Shown here one piece after another: positions 48,044 to 61,900 of a stretch of 64,000 nt of DNA. Source of the stretch: Aurelia coerulea (Eukaryota > Cnidaria > Scyphozoa > Semaeostomeae > Ulmaridae). The stretch covers positions 11,323,501-11,387,500 of the forward strand of contig CM076949.1 of the NCBI GenBank assembly GCA_039566865.1. The letters run 5' to 3'. Within the stretch, counting starts at the first letter, position 1; each line of letters starts with the position of its first letter. A program made the translations under genes and the position numbers. The notes below the pieces were generated by a model. The model saw nothing but the letters and a program-made list of their open reading frames with translations. It had not been told where the DNA came from and did not search any database.

Positions 48044-50528
48044 GCTGCTGCAACCGTTCTTGGAAACATTACTATAATCATTAGTTTTTTCTTTAGTCTC
48101 ATTTTAGCTTTACTGCATAAACAAATATGGATTATTTAAATGTTTATATTCTCAAAGAAAACAAGATATAAACACAAAATGTGTGGATTAACGTACTTGA
48201 GTAGCTACAATTTATATTAGAAAGAGTATTGCACTCATCGGCCTTTAAAACTTTAGTTCTGCCAGTAACTTCTATTATAGCACCATATTAGTGCTGCAGC
48301 AACCGTTCTTAGAAACATTACTATAGCCATAGGTTTTTTCTTTAGTCTCATTTCAGCTTTACTGCGTAAACAAACTTGGATTAATTAAATGTTTATATTC
48401 TGTAAGAAAACAAAATATAAACACAAAAAGTGTGCATTAACGTACTTGAGTAGCTACAATTCATATTATAAAAAGTATTGCACCAATCGGCCTTTAAAAT
48501 TTTAGTTCTGCCAGTAACTTCTATTATAGCACTATATTTGTGCTGCAGCAACCGTTCTTGGACATTACTATAGCCATTAGCTGTTTCCTTAGTCTCATTT
48601 TAGCTTTACTGCATAAACAAACATCGATTAATAAAATGGTTATTTTGTCAAAGAAAATGAAATATAAACACAAAAAGTGAGGATTAAAGTAATTTAGTAG
48701 CTACAATTAATATTATAAAAAGTGTTGCACTCAATTTTCTTTAAAACTTTAGTTCTACCATAAAATTCTTCTATAGCGCATTATTAGGGCTGCAGCAACC
48801 CTTCTTGGAACATTACTATAGACATTAGTTTTTTCTTTAGTCTCATCTTAGCTTTAATGCATGAACAACAATCGACTAATTAATTGTTTATTTTCTTAAA
48901 GAAAACAAAATATAAACACAAAAAGTGTGGATTAACGTAACTTAGTAGATACAATTTATATTAGAAAGAGAATTGCATTCATCGTTCTTTAAAACTTTAG
49001 GTCTACCAGTAACTTCTCCTATAGCATTATATTAGTGCTGCAGCAACGATTCTTGAATACATTACTATAGACATTAGTTTTTTTCTTTAGTCCCATTTTA
49101 GCTTTACTGTATCAACAACCATCGACTAATTAATTGTTTATTTTCTTAAGGAAAACAAAATATAAACACAAAAAGTGTGGATTAACGTAACTTAGTAGAT
49201 ACAATTTATATTAGAAAGAGTATTGCACTCATCGGCCTTTAAAACTTAAGTTCTGCCAGTAACTTCTATTATAGCACTATATTAGTGCTGCAGAAACGAT
49301 TCTTGGATAAATAATTATAGACATTAGTTTTTCTTTAGTCTCATTTTAGCTTTACTGCATAAACAAATATGGATTATTTAAATGTTTATATTCTCAAAGA
49401 AAACAAAATTTAAACACAAAAAGTGTGGATTAACGTACTTGAGTAGCTACAATTTATATTAGAAAGAGTATTGCACTCATCGGCCTTTAAAACTTTAGTT
49501 CTGCCAGTAACTACTATTATAGCACTATATTAGTGCTGCTGCAACCGTTCTTGGAAACATTACTATAATCATTAGTTTTTTCTTTAGTCTCATTTTAGCT
49601 TTACTGCATAAACAAACATCGATTAATAAAATGGTTATTTTCTCAAAGAAAACAAAATATAAACACAAAAAGTGTGCATTGACGTACTTGAGTAGCTACA
49701 ATTCATATTATAAAAAGTATTGCACTCATCGGCCTTTAAAATTTTAGTTCTGCCAGTAAGTTCTATTATAGCACTATATTAGTGCTGCAGCAACCGTTCT
49801 TAGAAACATTACTATAGCCATTAGTTTTTTCTTTAGTCTCATTTTAGCTTTACTGCATAAACAAACATCGATTATTAAAATGGTTATTTTCTCAAAGAAA
49901 GCAAAATATAAACACAAAAAGTGTGCATTAACGTACTTGAGTAGCTACAATTCATATTATAGAAAGTATTGCACTCATCGGCCTTTAAAACTTTAGTTCT
50001 GCCAGTAACTTCTATTATAGCACCATATTAGTGCTGCAGCAACCGTTCTTACAAACATTACTATAGCCATAGGTTTTTTCTTTAGTCTCATTTTAGCTTT
50101 ACTGCATAAACAAACATCGATTATTAAATTGGTTATTTTCTCAAAGAAAACAAAATATAAACACAAAAAGTGTGCATTAACGTACTTGAGTAGCTACAAT
50201 TCATATTATAAAAAGTATTGCACTCATCCGCCTTTAGAACTTTAGTTCTGCCAGTAACTTCTATTACAGCACATTATTTGTGCTGCAGCAACCGTTCTTG
50301 GACATTACTATAGCCATTAGCTGTTTCCTTAGTCTCATTTCAGCTTTACTGCATAAACAAACATCGATTAATAAAATGGTTATTTTGTCAAAGAAAACGA
50401 AATATAAACACAAAAAGTGAGGATTAAAGTAATTTAGTAGCTACAATTAATATTATAAAAAGTGTTGCACTCAATTTTCTTTAAAACTTTAGTTCTACCA
50501 AAAAATTCTTCTATAGCGCATTATTAGG
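48044..50528 (+). repeat. Shortened M-class HOR variants
   Basis: Units begin at 48044 (M10/M9 hybrid: CTGCTGCAACC, then AAATATGGATTATTTAAATG), 48293 (M3-like, then ACTTGGATTAATTAAATG), 48542 (M4 with half-changed dyad), 48789 (M5/M7 hybrid), 49037 (M8), 49287 (M9), 49535 (M10/M1 hybrid), 49784 (M2), 50033 (M3) and 50282 (M4). Compared with the full decamer, M5, M6 and M7 are collapsed into one hybrid unit and M10 and M1 into another. Confidence 0.8.
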
Positions 50529-52762
50529 GCTGCAGCAACCCTTCTTGGAACAATACTATAGACATTAGTTTTTTCTTTAGTCTCATTATAGCTTTACTGC
50601 ATAAACAAACTTGGATTAATTAAATGTTTATATTCTCAAAGAAAACAAAATATAAACACAAAAAGTGTGGATTAACATACTTTAGTAGCTTCAATTTATA
50701 TTATAAAGTGTATTGCACTCATTGGCCTAAAAAACTTTAGTTCTGCCAGTAACTTCTATTATAGCACTATATTAGTGCTGCAGCAACCATTCTTGGAAAC
50801 ATTACTATAGCCATTAGTTTTTTCTTTAGTCTCATTTTAGCTTTAATGCATCAACAACAATCGACTAATTAATTGTTTATTTTCTTAAAGAAAACAAAAT
50901 ATAAAAACAAAAAGTGTGGATTAACGTAACTTAGTAGATACAGTTTATATTAGAAAGAGAATTGCACTCATCGGCCTTTAAAACTTACGTTCTGCCAGTA
51001 ACTTCTATTATAGCACTATATTAGTGCTGCAGCAACGATTCTTGAATACTTTACTATAGACATTAGTTTTTTCTTTAGTCTCATCTTAGCTTTAATGCAT
51101 GAACAACAATCGACTAATTAATTGTTTATTTTCTTAAAGAAAACAAAATATAAACACAAAAAGTGTAGATTAACGTAACTTAGTAGATACAATTTATATT
51201 AGAAAGAGTATTGCATTCATCGTTCTTTAAAACTTTAGGTCTACCAGTAACTTCTCCTATAGCATTATATTAGTGCTGCAGCAACGATTCTTGAATACAT
51301 TACTATAGACATTAGTTTTTTTTCTTTAGTCTCATTTTAGCTTTACTGTATCAACAACCAACGACTAATTAATTGTTTATTTTCTTAAGGAAAACTAAAT
51401 ATAAACACAAAAAGTGTGGATTAACGTAACTTAGTAGATACAATTTATATTAGAAAGAGTATTGCACTCATCGGCCTTTAAAACTTAAGTTCTGCCAGTA
51501 ACTTCTATTATAGCACTATATTAGTGCTGCAGAAACGATTCTTGGATAAATAATTATAGACATTAGTTTTTCTTTAGTCTCATTTTAGCTTTACTGCATA
51601 AACAAACATCGATTATTTAAATGTTTATATTCTCAAAGAAAACAAAATTTAAACACAAAAAGTATGAAACGTACTTGAGTAGCTACAATTTATATTAGAA
51701 AGAGTATTGCACTCATCGGCCTTTAAAACTTTAGTTCTGCCAGTAACTACTATTATAGCACTATATTAGTGCTGCTGCAACCGTTCTTACAAACATTACT
51801 ATAGCCATTAGTTTTTTCTTTAGTCTCATTTTAGCTTTACTGCATAAACAAACATCGATTAATAAAATGGTTATTTTCTCAAAGAAAACAAAATATAAAC
51901 ACAAAAAGTGTGCATTAACGTACTTGAGTAGCTACAATTCATATTATAAAAAGTATTGCACTCATCGGCCTTTAAAACTTTAGTTCTGCCAGTAACTTCT
52001 ATTATAGCACTATATTAGTGCTGCATCAACCGTTCTTGGACATTACTACAGCCATTAATTTTTTCTTTAGTCTCATTTTAGCTTTACTGCATAAACAAAC
52101 ATCGATTAATAAAATGGTTATTTTCTCAAAGAAAACAAAATATAAACACAAAAAGTGTGCATTAACGTACTTGAGTAGCTACAATTCATATTATAAAAAG
52201 TATTGCACTCATCGGCCTTTAAAATTTTAGTTCTGCCAGTAACTTCTATTATAGCACTATATTAGTGGTGCAGCAACCGTTCTTAGAAACATTACCATAG
52301 CCATTAGTTTTTTCTTTAGTCTCATTTTAGCTTTACTGCATAAACAAACATCGATTATTAAAATGGTTATTTTCTCAAAGAAAACAAAATATAAATACAA
52401 AAAGTGTGCATTAACGTACTTGAGTAGCTACAATTAATATTATAAAAAGTATTGCACTCATCGGCCTTTAAAACTTTAGTTCTGCCAGTAACTTCTATTA
52501 TAGCACATTATTTGTGCTGCAGCAACCGTTCTTGGACATTACTATAGCCATTAGCTGTTTCGTTAGTCTCATTTTAGCTTTACTGCATAAACAAACATCG
52601 ATTAATAAAATGGTTATTTTGTCAAAGAAAACGAAATATAAACACAAAAAGTGAGGATTAAAGTAATTTAGTAGCTACAATTAATATTATAAAAAGTGTT
52701 GCACTCAATTTTCTTTAAAACTTTAGTTCTACCATAAAATTCTTCTATAGCGCATTATTAGG
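50529..52762 (+). repeat. Decamer HOR copy 1, nine units (M3 missing)
   Basis: Units begin at 50529 (M5), 50777 (M6), 51026 (M7), 51275 (M8), 51526 (M9), 51771 (M10), 52020 (M1), 52267 (M2) and 52516 (M4). M2 goes directly to M4; M3, present in the next two copies, is absent. In the M9 unit GGATTAAC is reduced (AGTATGAAACGTAC). Confidence 0.9.
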
Positions 52763-55248
52763 GCTGCAGCAACCCTTCTTGGAACAATACTATAGACATT
52801 AGTTTTTTCTTTAGTCTCATTATAGCTTTACTGCATAAACAAACTTGGATTAATTAAATGTTTATATTCTCAAAGAAAACAAAATATAAACACAAAAAGT
52901 GTGGATTAACGTACTTTAGTAGCTTCAATTTATATTATAAAGAGTATTGCACTCATTGGCCTAAAAAACTTTAGTTCTGCCAGTAACTTCTATTATAGCA
53001 CTATATTAGTGCTGCAGCAACCATTCTTGGAAACATTACTATAGCCATTAGTTTTTTCTTTAGTCTCATTTTAGCTTTAATGCATCAACAACAATCGACT
53101 AATTAATTGTTTATTTTCTTAAAGAAAACAAAATATAAACACAAAAAGTGTGGATTAACGTAACTTAGTAGATACAATTTATATTAGAAAGAGAATTGCA
53201 CTCATCGGCCTTTAAAACTTACGTTCTGCCAGTAACTTCTATTATAGCACTATATTAGTGCTGCAGCAACGATTCTTGAATACATTACTATAGACATTAG
53301 TTTTTTCTTTAGTCTCATCTTAGCTTTAATGCATGAACAACAATCGACTAATTAATTGTTTATTTTCTTAAAGAAAACAAAATATAAACACAAAAAGTGT
53401 GGATTAACGTAACTTAGTAGATACAATTTATATTAGAAAGAGTATTGCATTCATCGTTCTTTAAAACTTTAGGTCTACCAGTAACTTCTCCTATAGCATT
53501 ATATTAGTGCTGCAGCAACGATTCTTGAATACATTACTATAGACATTAGTTTTTTTTCTTTAGTCTCATTTTAGCTTTACTGTATCAACAACCATCGACT
53601 AATTAATTGTTTATTTTCTTAAGGAAAACAAAATATAAACACAAAAAGTGTGGATTAACGTAACTTAGTAGATACAATTTATATTAGAAAGATTATTGCA
53701 CTCATCGGCCTTTAAAACTTAAGTTCTGCCAGTAACTTCTATTATCGCACTATATTAGTGCTGCAGAAACGATTCTTGGATAAATAATTATAGACATTAG
53801 TTTTTCTTTAGTCTCATTTTAGCTTTACTGCATAAACAAATATGGATTATTTAAATGTTTATATTCTCAAAGAAAACAAAATTTAAACACAAGAAGTGTG
53901 GATTAACGTACTTGAGTAGCTACAATTTATATTAGAAAGAGTATTGCACTCATCGGCCTTTAAAACTTTAGTTCTGCCAGTAACTACTATTATAGCACTA
54001 TATTAGTGCTGCTGCAACCGTTCTTGGAAACATTACTATAGCCATTAGTTTTTTCTTTAGTCTCATTTTAGCTTTACTGCATAAACAAACATCGATTAAT
54101 AAAATGGTTATTTTCTCAAAGAAAACAAAATATAAACACAAAAAGTGTGCATTAACGTACTTGAGTAGCTACAATTCATATTATAAAAAGTATTGCACTC
54201 ATCGGCCTTTAAAACTTTAGTTCTGCCAGTAACTTCTATTATAGCACTATATTAGTGCTGCAGCAACCGTTCTTGGACATTACTGCAGCCATTAATTTTT
54301 TCTTTAGTCTCATTTTAGCTTTACTGCATAAACAAACATCGATTAATAAAATGGTTATTTTCTCAAAGAAAACAAAATATAAACACAAAAAGTGTGCATT
54401 AACGTACTTGAGTAGCTACAATTCATATTATAAAAAGTATTGCACTCATCGGCCTTTAAAATTTTAGTTCTGCCAGTAACTTCTATTATAGCACTATATT
54501 AGTGCTGCAGCAACCGTTCTTAGAAACATTACTATAGCCATTAGTTTTTTCTTTAGTCTCATTTTAGCTTTACTGCATAAACAAACATCGATTATTAAAA
54601 TGGTTATTTTCTCAAAGAAAACAAAATATAAACACAAAAAGTGTGCATTAACGTACTTGAGTAGCTACATTTCATATTATTAAAAGTATTGCACTCATCG
54701 GCCTTTAAAACTTTAGTTCTGCCAGTAACTTCTATTATAGCACCATATTAGTGCTGCAGCAACCGTTCTTAGAAACATTACTATAGCCATAGGTTTTTTC
54801 TTTAGTCTCATTTTAGCTTTACTGCATAAACAAACATCGATTATTAAATTGGTTATTTTCTCAAAGAAAACAAAATATAAACACAAAAAGTGTGCATTAA
54901 CGTACTTGAGTAGCTACAATTCATATTATAAAAAGTATTGCACTCATCCGCCTTTAGAACTTTAGTTCTGCCAGTAACTTCTATTACAATACTTTATTTG
55001 TGCTGCAGTAACCGTTCTTGGACATTACTATAGCCATTAGCTTTTTCCTTAGTCTCATTTTAGCTTTACTGCATAAACAAACATCGATTAATAAAATGGT
55101 TATTTTCTCAAAGAAAACGAAATATAAACACAAAAAGTGAGGATTAAAGTAATTTAGTAGCTACAATTAATATTATAAAAAGTGTTGCACTCAATTTTCT
55201 TTAAAACTTTAGTTCTACCATAAAATTCTTCTATAGCGCATTATTAGG
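52763..55248 (+). repeat. Decamer HOR copy 2, complete (2486 bp)
   Basis: Order and landmarks: M5 52763 (AGGGCTGCAGCAACCC, AAACTTGGATT), M6 53011 (ATCAACAACAATCGAC, AACTTACG), M7 53260 (TGAATACATTAC, ATGAACAACAATC), M8 53509 (TGTATCAACAACC, TTAAGGAAAAC), M9 53760 (CTGCAGAAACG, AAATTTAAAC), M10 54008 (CTGCTGCAACC), M1 54257 (GGACATTACTGCAGCC), M2 54504 (TTAGAAAC), M3 54753 (AGCACCATATTAG) and M4 55002. In this copy M4 starts with the decayed dyad AATACTTTATTTGTGCT. Confidence 0.92.
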
Positions 55249-57733
55249 GCTGCAGCAACCCTTCTTGGAACAATACTATAGACATTAGTTTTTTCTTTAG
55301 TCTCATTATAGCTTTACTGCATAAACAAACTTGGATTAATTAAATGTTTATATTCTCAAAGAAAACAAAATATAAACACAAAAAGTGTGGATTAACGTAC
55401 TTTAGTAGCTTCAATTTATATTATAAAGAGTATTGCACTCATTGGCCTAAAAAACTTTAGTTCTGCCAGTAACTTCTATTATAGCACTATATTAGTGCTG
55501 CAGCAACCATTCTTGGAAACATTACTATAGCCATTAGTTTTTTCTTTAGTCTCATTTTAGCTTTAATGCATCAACAACAATCGACTAATTAATTGTTTAT
55601 TTTCTTAAAGAAAACAAAATATAAACACAAAAAGTGTGGATTAACGTAACTTAGTAGATACAATTTATATTAGAAAGAGAATTGCACTCATCGGCCTTTA
55701 AAACTTACGTTCTGCCAGTAACTTCTATTATAGCACTATATTAGTGCTGCAGCAACGATTCTTGAATACATTACTATAGACATTAGTTTTTTCTTTAGTC
55801 TCATCTTAGCTTTAATGCATGAACAACAATCGACTAATTAATTGTTTATTTTCTTAAAGAAAACAAAATATAAACACAAAAAGTGTGGATTAACGTAACT
55901 TAGTAGATACAATTTATATTAGAAAGAGTATTGCATTCATCGTTCTTTAAAACTTTAGGTCTACCAGTAACTTCTCCTATAGCATTATATTAGTGCTGCA
56001 GCAACGATTCTTGAATACATTACTATAGACATTAGTTTTTTTTCTTTAGTCTCATTTTAGCTTTACTGTATCAACAACCATCGACTAATTAATTGTTTAT
56101 TTTCTTAAGGAAAACAAAATATAAACACAAAAAGTGTGGATTAACGTAACTTAGTAGATACAATTTATATTAGAAAGAGTATTGCACTCATCGGCCTTTA
56201 AAACTTAAGTTCTGCCAGTAACTTCTATTATCGCACTATATTAGTGCTGCAGAAACGATTCTTGGATAAATAATTATAGACATTAGTTTTTCTTTAGTCT
56301 CATTTTAGCTTTACTGCATAAACAAATATGGATTATTTAAATGTTTATATTCTCAAAGAAAACAAAATTTAAACACAAGAAGTGTGGATTAACGTACTTG
56401 AGTAGCTACAAATTATATTAGAAAGAGTATTGCACTCATCGGCCTTTAAAACTTTAGTTCTGCCAGTAACTACTATTATAGCACTATATTAGTGCTGCTG
56501 CAACCGTTCTTGGAAACATTACTATAGCCATTAGTTTTTTCTTTAGTCTCATTTTAGCTTTACTGCATAAACAAACATCGATTAATAAAATGGTTATTTT
56601 CTCAAAGAAAACAAAATATAAACACAAAAAGTGTGCATTAACGTACTTGAGTAGCTACAATTCATATTATAAAAAGTATTGCACTCATCGGCCTTTAAAA
56701 CTTTAGTTCTGCCAGTAACTTCTATTATAGCACTATATTAGTGCTGCAGCAACCGTTCTTGGACATTACTACAGCCATTAATTTTTTCTTTAGTCTCATT
56801 TTAGCTTTACTGCATAAACAAACATCGATTAATAAAATGGTTATTTTCTCAAAGAAAACAAAATATAAACACAAAAAGTGTGCATTAACGTACTTGAGTA
56901 GCTACAATTCATATTATAAAAAGTATTGCACTCATCGGCCTTTAAAATTTTAGTTCTGCCAGTAACTTCTATTATAGCACTATATTAGTGCTGCAGCAAC
57001 CGTTCTTAGAAACATTACTATAGCCATTAGTTTTTTCTTTAGTCTCATTTTAGCTTTACTGCATAAACAAACATCGATTATTGAAATGGTTATTTTCTCA
57101 AAGAAAACAAAATATAAACACAAAAAGTGTGCATTAACGTACTTGAGTAGCTACATTTCATATTATTAAAAGTATTGCACTCATCGGCCTTTAAAACTTT
57201 AGTTCTGCCAGTAACTTCTATTATAGCACCATATTAGTGCTGCAGCAACCGTTCTTAGAAACATTACTATAGCCATAGTTTTTTCTTTAGTCTCATTTTA
57301 GCTTTACTGCATAAACAAACATCGATTATTAAATTGTTTATTTTCTCAAAGAAAACAAAATATAAACACAAAAAGTGTGCATTAACGTACTTGAGTAGCT
57401 ACAATTCATATTATAAAAAGTATTGCACTCATCCGCCTTTAGAACTTTAGTTCTGCCAGTAACTTCTATTACAGCACATTATTTGTGCTGCAGCAACCGT
57501 TCTTGGACATTACTATAGCCATTAGCTGTTTCCTTAGTCTCATTTCAGCTTTACTGCATAAACAAACATCGATTAATAAAATGGTTATTTTGTCAAAGAA
57601 AACGAAATATAAACACAAAAAGTGAGGATTAAAGTAATTTAGTAGCTACAATTAATATTATAAAAAGTGTTGCACTCAATTTTCTTTAAAACTTTAGTTC
57701 TACCATAAAATTCTTCTATAGCACTATATTAGT
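55249..57733 (+). repeat. Decamer HOR copy 3, complete (2485 bp)
   Basis: Landmarks are 55249, 55497, 55746, 55995, 56246, 56494, 56743, 56990, 57239 and 57487, in the same order as copy 2 at 2485-2486 bp. Shared rare changes such as TATCGCACTAT and CACAAGAAGTG in M9 mark copies 2 and 3 as the closest pair. Confidence 0.92.
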
Positions 57734-58981
57734 GCTGCAGCAACCATTCTTGGAAACATTACTATAGCCATTAGTTTTTTCTTTAGTCTCATTTTAGCTT
57801 TAATGCATCAACAACAATCGACTAATTAAATGTTTATTTTCTTAAAGAAAACAAAATATAAACACAAAAAGTGTGGATTAACGTAACTTAGTAGATACAA
57901 TTTATATTAGAAAGAGAATTGCACTCATCGGCCTTTAAAACTTTAGTTCTGCCAGTAACTTCTATTATAGCACTATATTAGTGCTGCAGCAACGATTCTT
58001 GAATACATTACTATACATTACATTAGTTTTTTCTTTAGTCTCATCTTAGCTTTAATGCATGAACAACAATCGACTAATTAATCGTTTATTTTTTTAAAGA
58101 AAACAAAATATCAACACAAAAAGTGTTGATTAACGTAACTTAGTAGGTACAATTTATATTATAAAGAGTATTGCATTCATTGTTCTTTAAAACTTTAGTT
58201 CTGCCAGTAACTTCTCCTATAGCATTATATTAGTGATGCAGCAACGATTCTTGAATACATTACTATAGACATTAGTTTTTTTTCTTTAGTCTCATTTTAG
58301 CTTTACTGTATCAACAACCAACGACTAATTAAATGTTTATTTTCTTAAAGAAAACAAAATATAAACACAAAAAGTGTGGATTAACGTAACTTAGTAGCTA
58401 CAATTTATATTATAAAGAGTATTGCACTCATCGGCCTTTAAAACTTAAGTTCTGCCAGTAACTTCTATTATAGCACTATATTAGTGCTGCAGCAAACGAT
58501 TCTTGGATAAATATTATAGACATTGTTTTTTCTTTAGTCTCATTTTAGCTTTACTGCATAAACAAACATCGATTATTTAAATGTTTATTTTCTCAAAGAA
58601 AACAAAATTTAAACACAAAAAGTGTGGATTAACGTACTTGAGTAGCTACAATTTATATTATAAAGAGTATTGCACTCATCGGCCTTTAAAACTTTAGGTC
58701 TGCCAGTAACTTCTATTATAGCACTATATTAGTGCTGCAGCAACCGTTCTTTGAAACATTACTATAGCCATTAGTTTTTTCTTTAGTCTCATTTTAGCTT
58801 TACTGCATAAACAAACATCGATTAATAAAATGGTTATTTTCTCAAAGAAAACAAAATATAAACACAAAAAGTGTGCATTAACGTACTTGAGTAGCTACAA
58901 TTCATATTATAAAAGTATTGCACTCATCGGCCTTTAAAACTTTAGTTCTGCCAGTAACTTCTATTATAGCACTATATTAGT
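57734..58981 (+). repeat. Decamer HOR copy 4, truncated (M6 to M10)
   Basis: Units begin at 57734 (M6), 57983 (M7), 58235 (M8), 58486 (M9) and 58734 (M10-like). M5 is missing: the M4 right end (CCATAAAATTCTTCTATAGC) runs directly into the M6 start. These units carry more common-type bases than their partners (GTAGCTAC restored, TATAAAGAG for AGAAAGAG), so the decamer grades into the flanking units. Confidence 0.78.
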
Positions 58982-61900
58982 GCTGCAGCAACCGTTCTTG
59001 GAAACATTACTATAGCCATTAGTTTCTTTCTTTAGTCTCATTTTAGCTTTACTGCATAAACAAACATCGATTAATAAAATGGTTATTTTCTCAAAGAAAA
59101 CAAAATATAAACACAAAAAGTGTGCATTAACGTACTTTAGTAGCTACAATTCATATTATAAAAAGTATTGCACTCATCGGCCTTAAAACTTTAGTTCGGC
59201 CAGTAACTTCTATTATAGCACTATATTAGTGCTGCAGCAACCGTTCTTGGAAACATTACTATAGACATTAGTTTTTTCTTTAGTCTCATTTTAGCTTTAC
59301 TGCATAAACAAACATCGATTAATAAAATGTTTATTTTCTCAAAGAAAACAAAATATAAACACAAAAAGTGTGGATTAAGGTAACTTAGTAGATACAATTT
59401 ATATTATAAAGAGTATTGCACTCATCGTTCTTTAAAACTTAAGTTCTGCCAGTAACTTCTATTATAGCACTATATTAGTGCTGCAGCAACGATTCTTGAA
59501 ACATTACTATAGACATTAGTTTTTTCTTTAGTCTCATTTTAGCTTTACTGCATAAACAAACAATCGATTAATTAAATGTTTATTTTCTCAAAGAAAACAA
59601 AATATAAACACAAAAAGTGTGGATTAACCTACTTTAGTAGCTACAATTCATATTATAAAAAGTATTGCACTCATCGGCCTTTAAAACTTTAGTTCTGCCA
59701 GTAACTTCTATTATAGCACTATATTAGTGCTGCAGCAACCGTTCTTAGAAACATTACTATAGCCATTAGTTTTTTCTTTAGTCTCATTTTAGCTTTACTG
59801 CATAAACAAACATCGATTAATAAAATGGTTATTTTCTCAAAGAAAACAAAATATAAACACAAAAAGTGTGGATTAAGGTAACTTAGTAGCTACAATTTAT
59901 ATTATAAAGAGTATTGCACTCATCGGCCTTTAAAACTTTAGTTCTGCCAGTAACTTCTATTATAGCACTATATTAGTGCTGCAGCAACCATTCTTGGAAA
60001 CATTACTATAGCCATTAGTTTTTTCTTTAGTCTCATTTTAGCTTTACTGCATAAACAAACATCGATTAATAAAATGTTGTTTTTTCAAAAAAAACAAAAT
60101 ATAAACACAAAAAGTGTGCATTAACGTACTTGAGTAGCTACAATTCATATTATAAAAAGTATTGCACTCATCGGCCTTTAAAACTTTAGTTCTGCCAGTA
60201 ACTTCTATTATAGCACTATATTAGTGCTGCAGCAACCGTTCTTAGAAACATTACTATAGCCATTAGTTTTTTCTTTAGTCTCATTTTAGCTTTACTGCAT
60301 AAACAAACATCGATTAATAAAATGGTTATTTTCTCAAAGAAAACAAAATATAAACACAAAAAGTGTGGATTAACGTACTTAGTAGCTACAATTTATATTA
60401 GAAAGAGTATTGCATTCAACGTTCTTTAAAACTTTAGGCCTACCAGTAACTTCTTTATAGCACTATATTAGTGCTGCAGCAACGATTCTTGGAATACATT
60501 ACTATAGACATTAGTTTTTTTCTTTAGTCTCATTTTAGCTTTACTGCATAAACAACCATCGACTAATTAATTGTTTATTTTCTTAAAGAAAACAAAATAT
60601 AAACACAAAAAGTGTGGATTAACGTACTTTAGTAGCTACAATTCATATTATAAAGAGTATTGCACTCATCGTCCTTTAAAACTTCAGTTCTGCCAGTATT
60701 CTATTATAAAACTATATTAGTGCTGCAGCAACCGTTCTTAGAAACATTACTATAGCCATTAGTTTTTTCTTTAGTCTCATTTTAGCTTTACTGCATAAAC
60801 AAACATCGATTAATAAAATGGTTATTTTCTCAAAGAAAACAAAATATAAACACAAAAAGTGTGGATTAACGTAACTTAGTAGCTACAATTTATATTATAA
60901 AGAGTATTGCACTCATCGGCCTTTAAAACTTTAGTTCTGCCAGTAACTTCTTTTATAGCACTATATTAGTGCTGCAGCAACCATTCTTGGAAACATTACT
61001 ATAGCCATTAGTTTTTTCTTTAGTCTCATTTTAGCTTTACTGCATAAACAAACATCGATTAATAAAATGTTTATTTTCTCAAAAAAAACAAAATATAAAC
61101 ACAAAAAGTGTGGATTAACGTACTTTAGTAGCTACAATTCATATTATAAAAAGTATTGCACTCATCGGCCTTTAAAACTTTAGTTCTGCCAGTAACTTCT
61201 ATTATAGCACTATATTAGTGCTGCAGCAACCGTTCTTAGAAACATTACTATAGCCATTAGTTTTTTCTTTAGTCTCATTTTAGCTTTACTGTATAAACAA
61301 ACATTGATTAATAAAGCGTTTATTTTCTCAAAGAAAACAAAATATCAACACAAAAAGTGTGGATTAACGTAACTTTAGTAGCTACAATTTATATTATAAA
61401 GAGTATTGCACTCATCGGCCTTTAAAACTTTAGTTCTGCCAGTAACTTCTATTATAGCACTATATTAGTGCTGCAGCAACCATTCTTGGAAACATTACTA
61501 TAGCCATTAGTTTTTTCTTTAGTCTCATTTTAGCTTTACTGCATAAACAAACATCGATTAATAAAATGGTTATTTTCTTAAAGAAAACAAAATATAAACA
61601 CAAAAAGTGTGCATTAACGTACTTGAGTAGCTACAATTCATATTATAAAAAGTATTGCACTCATCGGCCTTTAAAACTTTAGTTCTGCCAGTAACTTCTA
61701 TTATAGCACTATATTAGTGCTGCAGCAACCATTCTTGGAAACATTACTATAGCCATTAGTTTTTTCTTTAGTCTCATTTTAGCTTTACTGCATAAACAAA
61801 TATCGACTAATTAAATGTTTATTTTCTCAAAGAAAACAAAATATAAACACAAAAAGTGTGGATTAACGTAATTTAGTAGCTACAATTTATATTATAAAGA

